Assembly (NCBI GenBank): GCA_029777145.1
Contig: JAKOSS010000998.1
Location: 1 to 34,346, forward strand
Length of the DNA: 34,346 nucleotides
Direction of reading: 5' to 3'
Origin: Acidobacteriota bacterium
GTDB taxonomy: Bacteria > Acidobacteriota > Blastocatellia > Pyrinomonadales > Pyrinomonadaceae
In this document: positions 23,408 through 30,802 of the stretch, in pieces
How positions within the stretch are numbered: position 1 is the stretch's first letter
Layout of the letters: every line of letters starts with the position of its first letter
Notes under the pieces: generated by a model
What the model was told of the DNA's origin: nothing
The model's database searches: none
What the model saw: only the letters and a program-made list of their open reading frames with translations
Made by a program: the position numbers and the translations under genes

Positions 23408-26083
23408 CTATTTCGCCAAACCGATCTTCCGCAACAGATCGAGATAACGCGGATCGTCTTTGAGGAAATCGTACACGTCCGAAGTATCGATCGTGATCAG
23501 GCTCGGGTCGCGGACGTCGTATGCGCGGTTGAGAAATTCGATCGCCTTCTCTTTGTTCTTCGTCGCGGCATAAGCGTATGCAAGGGATTCGTAGTCGAAG
23601 TATTCTAACTTATCAGATTCGGTGACGGCTTTTTGAACCGTAATGAGACTCGCCAGATATTCCATCCAAAACCCCCGCATGCCCTTCAGTTTGAACGCGT
23701 TCTCATATCGGCGGATCTCGTAACCCTTCCTGCCGTCGAGCTCAAAACCCTTCAAATACTGTTCGATCGCCTCATCGTGCATGCCTTTGGCGGCATACGC
23801 CTCGCCGAGATTGAACCTTACGACAGGACTGTCGGGATACAGTTCGACCGTTCGGTTCAATTGCGCGATCGCTTCGTCGTACCTCTTTGCGAAGCCAAGT
23901 ATATTCCCTTTCATCCGATTTATGACCAGGGAAAACGGATCCAGTTCCAAAGCGACCGATATTTCGGTGAGCGCCTCGTCGGTTCTGCCCCGGAACGCAA
24001 GGAACTCGGCATGCCACTGGCGCGCGGTCGAGTAACCGGGACGAAGACGCAGCGCCGCTTCGAGCTCACGCTCGGCGCCGTCCCAATCGTAGTCGTAGGA
24101 ATACTTGATGTAGCCGAGCGAGGCGTGCGCTTCAGCCAAATTTTCGTCAAGTTCGAGCGCCGTGAGGGCGGCCTTCTTTGCTTTCGGAAGATACTCGTTC
24201 GGCCTGTAACTGCCGTACAGCGGCATCAGCGCGTACGTATCCGCGGTTCCGGTAAGGGCGAGCGCGAAGTTCGGATCCCGCGCGATCGCCTGCTCGAAAT
24301 ACAGTGCTGCCCTTTCGAAATCCTTGATGCTGCGCTTGTTCCAGTGGAAGCGGCCGAGCAAATAGAGGCGTTGGGCTTCGGAGTCGGCCGAGACGCTCTG
24401 CGCCACTTTCGTCCGATCTTCGGACGTCAGTCGCGGACGGATCCGGACGGAAACGTCGCGCGCGATGTCTCGTTGGAGGAGCGCAAGCTCGGTATTGATG
24501 CGCGCGTAATTCGCCGACCAAAGCACGTCCTGTGTCGCCGTGTCGATCAGTTCGAGGTCGACGACCAGATCGTCGCCGTTTTGTGTCATGCGCCCGAGAA
24601 GCACCGACTCGACGTTCAATTCGCTGCCGATCGTCGCCGGCGGCGTTTGCCGGTCCTTGTAGGTAAATACCGTGGCCCGCGCTTTTACCGAAAGGTCTGA
24701 GATCGTCGATAGATCGCGAATAAGATTCTCGGTCATCCCGTCCGACAAGTATTCGGCCCCGGCGTTTCCGCTCGCATTCACGATCGGCATGACCGCGATC
24801 GACGCGATCTGTGCCGGCCTCGCCATGTAGCGGTAGCCGACGATTCCGCCCAACGCGAGCAGCAGCATCAGCGCAACCGTGCCGGCGATCATCGTGAGCG
24901 GTTTCAGCTTGCTGCCCGGACCGATCGCCGCTGCCGTTCGGATGCTGTCGGGATCGATCTCGGATGTCGGGATGCGTTCGCCGATCGATTCGAATTCGAG
25001 TCTTCGCCGGGCGATCCGCAGTTCCCCGAGAACCGTCCGGATGTCCGGGCACCGGTCGTCGAGAGACTTCGAAAGACATTTGCCGACGGTCGCCGCGATC
25101 GCCGGCGGCACATCGGGCGCGAGTTCGGACAGCGGTGCCGGCTCGTCGTCGAGTATCGACCGGAGTATGTCGCGGGCGTTGTCCCCGCCGAACGGACGCG
25201 TGCCGCTGAACATTTCGTACATCACCGCGCCGAAGCTGAAAATATCCGACCGCGGATCGACGTCGCCGCCGTTTGCCTGTTCTGGCGACATGTAGTCAGG
25301 CGTACCGACGATCGTTCCGATCCGGATCGCGCCGGGCATCGCCGGTTCCGTCTGCCGGTCCGCGATACCCGGCGGCGCGTCCGACTCCATGAATTTGGCG
25401 ATGCCGAAATCGAGCAATTTCACCAAGCCGTCCTGACGCAGCATGATGTTGTCCGGTTTGATGTCGCGGTGTACGATGCCCGCGGCGTGTGCGGATTCCA
25501 GCGCCGAGGCGACCTGAACCGCGATATTCAGCGCCGTCTCCATGTCGAGCGGGCCCGCGGCGATCATCTCCTTGACCGTTTTTCCGTCAACGAATTCGGC
25601 GGTGATGAATCGCTTGCCGGCGGACTCGCCGATCTCGTAGATCGTCAGAATGTTCGGGTGATTCAGTGCCGACGCCGAGCGTGCTTCGAAGACGAGCCGC
25701 TCGAGACGGTCTTGAGCTTCGGAAAAAACGTCGGGCAGAAATTTGAGCGCGACGTTCCGATGCAGTCGCGTGTCCTTCGCCAGATAAACCTCACCCATTC
25801 CCCCGACGCCGAGCAATTTCTCGATCTTGTAATGCAGGATCTTCGTTCCGACGAGCCGGACCGTCGAATCGCGAACCGCAAACATCTCCGCCGCAAGAGC
25901 GCCCGGAGCCTCGTCGAGGAAATGCCCGGTTGTCGGTTCGAGCGCGAGGAGCGAATCTATCTCGTTGCGCAATTCGGTGTCGCCGTGGCAGTTTTCATCC
26001 AGAAAGGCACTCCGTTCGCCGGGCGGAAGGTCCAATGCCTCGTGAAAGAGCTTTTCAATTCTTTCCAGATTTTCCGGATTCAT
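23408..26083 (-). CDS. Transmembrane Ser/Thr protein kinase with FlgO/TolB-like and TPR domains
   Basis: The 891-residue protein has a short helical N-terminal module (1-65; R-I-E-K-L-F-H-E-A-L-D) often found in kinases encoded beside ECF sigma factors. The kinase domain (about 84-365) has GVGGMGEV, Lys114, HRDIKPDN (205-212), DFG (225-227) and SPE (266-268). One TM segment lies at about 397-417. A TolB/FlgO-like domain follows (427-540; SIAVMPIVNASGNAGAEYLSDG), then TPR repeats (about 560-850). Its ATG overlaps the sigma-factor stop by four bases (ATGA), so the two are translationally coupled. It probably signals from the envelope, with the TPR array as binding surface. Confidence 0.94.
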   Translation of the reverse strand: MNPENLERIEKLFHEALDLPPGERSAFLDENCHGDTELRNEIDSLLALEPTTGHFLDEAPGALAAEMFAVRDSTVRLVGTKILHYKIEKLLGVGGMGEVYLAKDTRLHRNVALKFLPDVFSEAQDRLERLVFEARSASALNHPNILTIYEIGESAGKRFITAEFVDGKTVKEMIAAGPLDMETALNIAVQVASALESAHAAGIVHRDIKPDNIMLRQDGLVKLLDFGIAKFMESDAPPGIADRQTEPAMPGAIRIGTIVGTPDYMSPEQANGGDVDPRSDIFSFGAVMYEMFSGTRPFGGDNARDILRSILDDEPAPLSELAPDVPPAIAATVGKCLSKSLDDRCPDIRTVLGELRIARRRLEFESIGERIPTSEIDPDSIRTAAAIGPGSKLKPLTMIAGTVALMLLLALGGIVGYRYMARPAQIASIAVMPIVNASGNAGAEYLSDGMTENLIRDLSTISDLSVKARATVFTYKDRQTPPATIGSELNVESVLLGRMTQNGDDLVVDLELIDTATQDVLWSANYARINTELALLQRDIARDVSVRIRPRLTSEDRTKVAQSVSADSEAQRLYLLGRFHWNKRSIKDFERAALYFEQAIARDPNFALALTGTADTYALMPLYGSYRPNEYLPKAKKAALTALELDENLAEAHASLGYIKYSYDYDWDGAERELEAALRLRPGYSTARQWHAEFLAFRGRTDEALTEISVALELDPFSLVINRMKGNILGFAKRYDEAIAQLNRTVELYPDSPVVRFNLGEAYAAKGMHDEAIEQYLKGFELDGRKGYEIRRYENAFKLKGMRGFWMEYLASLITVQKAVTESDKLEYFDYESLAYAYAATKNKEKAIEFLNRAYDVRDPSLITIDTSDVYDFLKDDPRYLDLLRKIGLAK

Positions 26084-26664
26084 TGTTTCTGGGCTTCTAC
26101 GCCGCTGAGTTCACGCAAAAGCCAGGTTCGCGCGAATCGCCAATCGCGCTTGACCGTTTCGGTCGAGACGGCGAGAACCTCGGCGATCTCGTCGTTCGTG
26201 ATGCCGCCGAAGTATTTCAGTTCAACGATTCGGCTCTTGCGTTCGTCGAGCGCCGCCAGTGCGTTCAGCGCATCGTCGAGCGCGATGATCTCCTTCGCCT
26301 GGTCGCCCGGGATCTGCGGCGCTTCGCTGAGTGTCACCCGCTCCTGCCAGCCGCCGCGTTTTTGGGTCTGTTTCGAGCGGGCGTAATCGACCAGGATGTG
26401 CCGCATCGCCTTCGACGCGACGCCGAAGAAGTGGGCTCTGTTCCGCCAGTTCGGTTCGTCGTGTTTTGCCAGTTTCAAGTACGCTTCATGGATCAGCTCG
26501 GTTGTCTGGAATGTATGCCCGGAATGCTGCCGACGCATGTACCGGTGCGCCATCAGGCGCAATTCGTCGTAGACGAGCGGTATCAGCTGCTCGAGCGCAG
26601 TTTGATCGCCCTTGCTCCAATCAATAAGAAGAGCCGTGATCTGATTCGCGCCTCTTTCCGACAT
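26080..26664 (-). CDS. ECF-type RNA polymerase sigma factor (TIGR02999-like group)
   Basis: The 194-residue protein carries a sigma-2 region (about 25-95, with VYDELRLMAHRYMRRQ and TTELIHEAYLKL) and a sigma-4 helix-turn-helix (about 130-185; VELKYFGGITNDEIAEVLAVSTETVKRDWRFAR). The T-E-L-I-H-E-A-Y-L-K-L and H-I-L-V-D-Y-A-R motifs are characteristic of the sigma group paired with Ser/Thr kinases in Acidobacteria and Planctomycetes. No anti-sigma gene is present; control by phosphorylation from the kinase encoded next is the expected alternative. It is the first gene of a three-gene operon. No strong ribosome site precedes its ATG. Confidence 0.95.
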   Translation of the reverse strand: MSERGANQITALLIDWSKGDQTALEQLIPLVYDELRLMAHRYMRRQHSGHTFQTTELIHEAYLKLAKHDEPNWRNRAHFFGVASKAMRHILVDYARSKQTQKRGGWQERVTLSEAPQIPGDQAKEIIALDDALNALAALDERKSRIVELKYFGGITNDEIAEVLAVSTETVKRDWRFARTWLLRELSGVEAQKQ

Positions 26665-26910
26665 AGAAAAATTGCGTGTGAAAAATTATGGGAAGAACTT
26701 TGGAACGAGTATAAACCCTCGACCACGAAAACAAAATAAATCTGTGCCCCTGTTACCCTTTTCCGGCGAATATCTCGTTTCTCCCGGTAGAGAATTATTG
26801 TGTTGACCGCACCGGAAATACGGCCGATTGGAATCGACAAGTTGCCGGATTTCTCGGATCGACGACACGAATCTCGATAGTTGAAGGAACAGAATACGTT
26901 AAGGAGAGAC

Positions 26911-27297
26911 ATGATGAGAAACATCAAGACATTGGCATTTGCCGTAGTTTTCACGTTCGCATTGCTTTACGCCCCCGGGATCTCCACAACCGAGGCGTCT
27001 GCGCAGGGTAGGCAGGATTTTCTTTTGGTCAACAGGACGGGCGTCGAGATCTACGCACTGTATGTTACGCCGCACAGCGCGAACGACTGGGGTGACGACA
27101 TTCTGGGAGTGGATACGCTCGCGGCTGACGACGAGGTGCACATCACCTTCTCGCGGAAGGAGAAGGCCAAGTACTGGGATATCCGGATCGAGGACGAAGA
27201 CGGCAACTCCATCGAGTGGGAAAGCTTGAATCTGCTTGAGATATCCAAGGTCACGCTCTACTACAAGAACCGCAAACCGACGGCCATCGTCCAATAG
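26911..27297 (+). CDS. Small exported protein of a conserved uncharacterised family
   Basis: The start is ATG 26911 (or the next codon, 26914) after AAGGAGAG at 26901-26908. The 128-residue product has a signal peptide (about 1-31, ending TTEASAQ). The mature part (DFLLVNRTGVEIYALYVTPH...DWGDDILG...WDIRIEDEDGNSIEW) matches a widespread family of small secreted proteins with conserved N-R-T-G, Y-V-T/S-P, W-G-x-D and W-D-I-R motifs. To my knowledge its function is unknown. The fold is probably a beta-sandwich. It is 30 bases upstream of a lipoprotein gene in the same direction with no terminator between, so the two are likely co-transcribed. Confidence 0.88.
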   Translation: MMRNIKTLAFAVVFTFALLYAPGISTTEASAQGRQDFLLVNRTGVEIYALYVTPHSANDWGDDILGVDTLAADDEVHITFSRKEKAKYWDIRIEDEDGNSIEWESLNLLEISKVTLYYKNRKPTAIVQ

Positions 27298-27327
27298 GAA
27301 TCAATCAAGAATCATCGAAGGAGAGGA

Positions 27328-28020
27328 ATGAAAAAGACAATTCTTATCGCATTTGCGGTGTCCGCGATCGGATCGCTAATGTTCGGATGCTCATTTTCAG
27401 TCGGAACGGGCAGCAACACCGCGAGTCCGACGCCCGCGGCAAACAAGCCGGCTTCGAACTCGAACACGGGCTCGACGTCGAAGACCGACAGCAAGCCGAA
27501 GCCGAAACTGACGAATGAGGAAAAACCGACTGACGGCAAGGCTGTCACGGCCAACAAGAAGAATGCGGTCCCGAAAGACTGGATCTACGTTTATGACTCG
27601 AATAAAGGCTACGGGTTCTACGTGCCTGAGGGCACTGAAGGCGAAAGCCAGACAGTCGAGGGTATCGACGTGTTCTCCGCCACGACGCCGGCACCGTCCG
27701 AGATCGACATCTTCGTCCTCGCTTACAAGGACAAGACGCTGACCAAGGAAGATCTGCTGAACGATGCCGTTGAGTTCCTTGAAGGCCTCGGCCAGAAAGT
27801 GACTCCCGGTGCGCTGAAGGCGGAAAGCGACGAATATGCCGTCGCCGACGCCACCACGGTGCATCCGTCACGCGGCAAAGGCAAGCTTCGGATCCTGGTC
27901 GGCACGGACGTCACGGACAACTACGTCATGATCCTCGGGACGGAAGAAAGCCGTTTCGCGGCTAACGAGACCATCATTGATGAGATCTGGGGAAGCTTCG
28001 AAATGTGGAGCCAGAATTAA
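27328..28020 (+). CDS. Putative lipoprotein of unknown function
   Basis: The 230-residue protein starts behind a strong GAAGGAGAGGA. Its signal peptide ends in S-L-M-F-G-C, so Cys21 is the probable lipid-attachment site, although the residues before it are not the textbook lipobox. A low-complexity linker rich in Ser, Thr, Pro, Asn and Lys (about 25-80) is followed by a globular domain (83-230; WIYVYDSNKGYGFYVPEGTEG...). This domain resembles stress- or effector-like folds of exported proteins, but I recognise no enzyme motif. It probably lies in the same operon as the small exported protein before it. Confidence 0.85.
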   Translation: MKKTILIAFAVSAIGSLMFGCSFSVGTGSNTASPTPAANKPASNSNTGSTSKTDSKPKPKLTNEEKPTDGKAVTANKKNAVPKDWIYVYDSNKGYGFYVPEGTEGESQTVEGIDVFSATTPAPSEIDIFVLAYKDKTLTKEDLLNDAVEFLEGLGQKVTPGALKAESDEYAVADATTVHPSRGKGKLRILVGTDVTDNYVMILGTEESRFAANETIIDEIWGSFEMWSQN

Positions 28021-28043
28021 AACCTGAGGGCTACCCCCTTGGC

Positions 28044-28112
28044 ATTTGCGATCGTCGATTGCCGATTTGCGATTGGTCAGACCATGCAGATCGGCAACCA
28101 TCGATCGCAAAT
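28044..28112. repeat. Imperfect 23-bp inverted repeat between convergent genes
   Basis: The arms 28044-28066 and 28090-28112 match at 20 of 23 positions when one is inverted (outer core ATTTGCGATCG / CGATCGCAAAT). The 23-base loop holds a smaller GGTCAGACC palindrome. It lies between the lipoprotein stop and the sialidase-like stop and may act as a bidirectional terminator or be a small repeat element. Confidence 0.7.
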
Positions 28113-28121
28113 TTCGTTTTA

Positions 28122-29189
28122 TCAAGGGACACCCGCAAACTTGAATCGAACATACCGGATCTTTTTACGATTCCATGTATAGGTGATATGAAGGTCGCCG
28201 TTCTCGCCCTGGATCATCGCCGGATACGAATACTCGCCCGGGTCGCTCTCGAGCGTGTAGAACATCTTGAAATTCTCGCCGTCCTTGCTGACCGCGAGGT
28301 TCAGCGGCGTTCTTCCGCTGGCAGTATGGTTGTAAACCAGAACGATACGTCCGTCGGCCAACCGGACGGCGTCGATACCGGCGTTCGGATTCGGAAGATC
28401 GATCGGCCGCGCCTGCGTCCACGTCTTTCCGTTGTCGTTTGAATCCGCGACGCAGATCTTGCCGATTCTCGGCGGAGACCGCGCGAAAAGCCTGAGCCGT
28501 TTTCCGCCGAGAGAAACGATCGTCGGCTGAATGATCCCTTCCGTGAACGCCCGATTATTGGACCCGGGAATGTCTTCGGGCTTCGGCGTCGGATACAGTT
28601 CGGACGGGATCGTGATCGGTCCGAACTTGGACCAAGTCTTTCCGTTGTCTTCGCTCCGTTCGATCCAGACCGCCCAGCTCCGATAACTTTCGACGGACGT
28701 TCCGCTGACGATCGTTCCGTCTTTCAGGATCAACGGTTTGGCACGGATCGGTCCGTAAAGTCCGGCGGGCAGATGCTCCGGCGCGGACCATGTTTTGCCA
28801 TCGTCGCTGCTCGACAAACGGCCGCCCGTCCACTCCATTGGATTCGGGCCGAACTTGTAGTAGAGCCACAATTTCTTATCGGCGGTCTTGAAAAGAACGG
28901 GATTCCACGCCGGCGTTCCGTTCTCGCGCACGAGTTCGAACGGCGCCGACCACTTTCCGTCCGCGCGCCGCGCGCCCCAGATGGCGACGTCCGCGTTTCC
29001 CTCGCGTGTCCCGCCGAACCATGCCGCCAGGAGATCGCCGTTCGACAGTTCGACGATCGTCGAAGCGTGGGCCGACGGAAACGGCGCGGACTCGTAAACG
29101 AATTCGCGAAGCGGGTTTTGGGCAAAAGCCCCGATAACGGTCAGCACGGCGCAGATCGAGATTGCCGGAAGCTTGGTTTTGATGTTCAT
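28122..29189 (-). CDS. Exported sialidase-like BNR-repeat protein
   Basis: The 355-residue protein has a signal peptide (about 1-24, ending IGAFAQ). It is built as a six-blade propeller with three clear Asp-boxes: SSSDDGKTW, SEDNGKTW and DSNDNGKTW. The start motif (SAHASTIVELSNGDLLAAWFGGTREG) and end (EYSYPAMIQGENGDLHITYTWNRKKIRYVRF) match the BNR_2/sialidase-superfamily group found widely in soil bacteria. That group is often annotated exo-alpha-sialidase, but sialic acid activity is unproven; some members act on other sugars. I cannot confirm the arginine triad. It lies 52 bases after the bicupin gene in the same direction. Confidence 0.85.
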   Translation of the reverse strand: MNIKTKLPAISICAVLTVIGAFAQNPLREFVYESAPFPSAHASTIVELSNGDLLAAWFGGTREGNADVAIWGARRADGKWSAPFELVRENGTPAWNPVLFKTADKKLWLYYKFGPNPMEWTGGRLSSSDDGKTWSAPEHLPAGLYGPIRAKPLILKDGTIVSGTSVESYRSWAVWIERSEDNGKTWSKFGPITIPSELYPTPKPEDIPGSNNRAFTEGIIQPTIVSLGGKRLRLFARSPPRIGKICVADSNDNGKTWTQARPIDLPNPNAGIDAVRLADGRIVLVYNHTASGRTPLNLAVSKDGENFKMFYTLESDPGEYSYPAMIQGENGDLHITYTWNRKKIRYVRFKFAGVP

Positions 29190-29241
29190 CGGATTTCGTT
29201 CCCCGCGGCTGATCTCATCGTTCAGTTACCCGTAATTCAAC

Positions 29242-29937
29242 TTATTGCTTCAATTCGAGATCGATCGCCTCAAAAACCTTCGAACCGATGTTTTTGATCC
29301 TGTGCGTTGTTCCGGCGTTCTGCCAAACGAAATCACCGGCCTTTGATTCGAGTGTCCGTTTGGTTCCGTCCGCAGTGCTGATCTCGATCTTTGAGTCATA
29401 AATAACGAGGCCCAGGCCGTGCATTCGATGCGTATGCAGTTTTGACGATTCTCCGGGCTTTAGGACGAGACGATTTACTCTCACCCTTTCGTTATCGATC
29501 AGAACCAAGTGATTCTCCGATAGGATCGGAAACGGGCCGACGGTCGGCGCATCCTTGGTAGCCAGGATCTCGATAAAGATGGTACGAAAGTCGCTCTTTC
29601 CACTGTTTACGACCCGATGCGTCTCCGGAGACGATCTTGCCGCGAAACTGGTCTCCCCGTATTTGATTTCGTAAGGTTCTTTCTCACCGGTTATTGGTTC
29701 GTCGATCAACTGTGCGTTGCTCACCCTCACGCTGACTCCGTCATATCGGTGCACGTGAAATTTCGTTGACATGCCCCGCGGAATAAGGACATCGAAGACC
29801 CGCACAAATTCGTTCTCGAATTTGAGCCGGTGCATCGGCTCATTCTCGATCGGAACGCTATCCTGAGCGACTCCGGAATTTACAAATGCAAGTACGGAGC
29901 ATGTTGCGGTGAGGACAAAAAAAGCGAGTCTTTTCAT
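29242..29937 (-). CDS. Exported bicupin protein
   Basis: The start is placed at ATG 29937 because TGGAG lies just upstream and the product then begins with a signal peptide (MKRLAFFVLTATCSVLAF...GVAQ). An in-frame ATG at 30003 would add 22 residues before it. The 231-residue protein contains two cupin domains: the first has KFHVHRYDGVSVRV and a later HRVVNSG, the second KLHTHRMHGLGLVI and THRIKNIG. The paired histidines could bind a metal in each barrel. Enzymatic function is not evident. It may be co-transcribed with the sialidase-like gene. Confidence 0.85.
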   Translation of the reverse strand: MKRLAFFVLTATCSVLAFVNSGVAQDSVPIENEPMHRLKFENEFVRVFDVLIPRGMSTKFHVHRYDGVSVRVSNAQLIDEPITGEKEPYEIKYGETSFAARSSPETHRVVNSGKSDFRTIFIEILATKDAPTVGPFPILSENHLVLIDNERVRVNRLVLKPGESSKLHTHRMHGLGLVIYDSKIEISTADGTKRTLESKAGDFVWQNAGTTHRIKNIGSKVFEAIDLELKQ

Positions 29938-30075
29938 AGTGGTCTCCAGGCGGTCCAGTGCGATGCTTTGAAAGTTGTTTAGGGTAGTCATCGACTCAAC
30001 CACGCCTTATTCGTTGCGCCTCAATTGCAAAACTTAAGCCGCATCCGGTTCTATTACTTCAAATCTATTTGGACG

Positions 30076-30438
30076 TTAAGTCGCGAACGGAACCATCTGC
30101 GACTTCAGGATCCTCGCGTCTCTGGTCAAAAGCGGGATACCCTCAACAACGCTCGTTGCGGCAATCAACTCATCGGCCGGATCAGATGAAAAATCGAGTT
30201 CGGTACTCTGCCGTGCTATCTGGATCGAGATCGGAATTATCGTCAACAGTCGCAAACTGCGACGAAATTCAACGCTGTCCATATCCAACTGAAGCCTTCC
30301 AAGCTGTACGAGCTTTGCCAGTTCCCAAAGAACGATATCCGAAACTGCAAGACTTTCGGCGGAGATCAGTTCCCGTTCGCGCGGAGTAAGATCGCCAGCC
30401 AATGCCTTGACGAGTATGTGCGTATCAAGATTCAGCAT
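30076..30438 (-). CDS. vapC: PIN-domain toxin (VapC family)
   Basis: From ATG 30438 the protein has 120 residues, a normal VapC length. It keeps the PIN-domain acidic residues: Asp5 in LNLDTHILV, Glu in VLWELAKL, and the pair in SDPADELIAATS, with LLTRDARI near the end. VapC toxins are Mg2+-dependent ribonucleases, often cutting tRNA or rRNA. The start lies 14 bases inside the antitoxin gene, so the pair is translationally coupled. Its target here is unknown. Confidence 0.9.
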   Translation of the reverse strand: MLNLDTHILVKALAGDLTPRERELISAESLAVSDIVLWELAKLVQLGRLQLDMDSVEFRRSLRLLTIIPISIQIARQSTELDFSSDPADELIAATSVVEGIPLLTRDARILKSQMVPFAT

Positions 30439-30658
30439 CCCATTTGACTCCAGTGGAAAAGATATCGCCTGAAATAGCAATCGAGTCCTTCATTGCCCCG
30501 ATGAGTTCCGAGTTGTCCGTTTGTTCAAACGGAATCACCTTGGCGACAGGTTTTCCGCGCTTTTCAATAACGATCCCGTCGGCCTCGAGTTCATCGAAGA
30601 TCTTCAGGCATTTTGCCTTGAATTCACTGGCGCTCATGGTTTTTGTCCGAACTTTCAT
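30425..30658 (-). CDS. Phd/YefM-type antitoxin
   Basis: The 77-residue protein (ATG at 30658; a TTG three codons upstream is possible) shows the family pattern M-S-A-S-E-F-K-A-K-C-L-K-I-F-D-E-L followed by V-I-E-K-R-G-K-P-V-A-K-V-I-P, an N-terminal DNA-binding domain with a C-terminal toxin-binding tail. It precedes and overlaps the PIN toxin gene. Such antitoxins usually repress their own promoter through palindromic sites, and a suitable palindromic repeat lies just upstream at 30675-30698. Confidence 0.9.
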   Translation of the reverse strand: MKVRTKTMSASEFKAKCLKIFDELEADGIVIEKRGKPVAKVIPFEQTDNSELIGAMKDSIAISGDIFSTGVKWDAES

Positions 30659-30674
30659 AGCAATCAAATCTTAA

Positions 30675-30698
30675 CATATGACCAGTCATATGACCAGT
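30675..30698. promoter_or_regulatory. Candidate antitoxin operator: tandem 12-bp repeat with palindrome
   Basis: CATATGACCAGT occurs twice in direct succession (30675-30686 and 30687-30698). Across the junction, TATGAC-CA-GTCATA (30677-30690) is a perfect palindrome. The site is 17-40 bases upstream of the antitoxin ATG, over the expected promoter. Confidence 0.6.
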
Positions 30699-30802
30699 AC
30701 GTTATTGGCTCCCCATTTGCAGAGGTCATGGCATGTTCCACGCGGGCGACACTCTCTCCCGTGTTCGTGGCAATACAACGTCTCCAATTTGTCCTGACCG
30801 CG

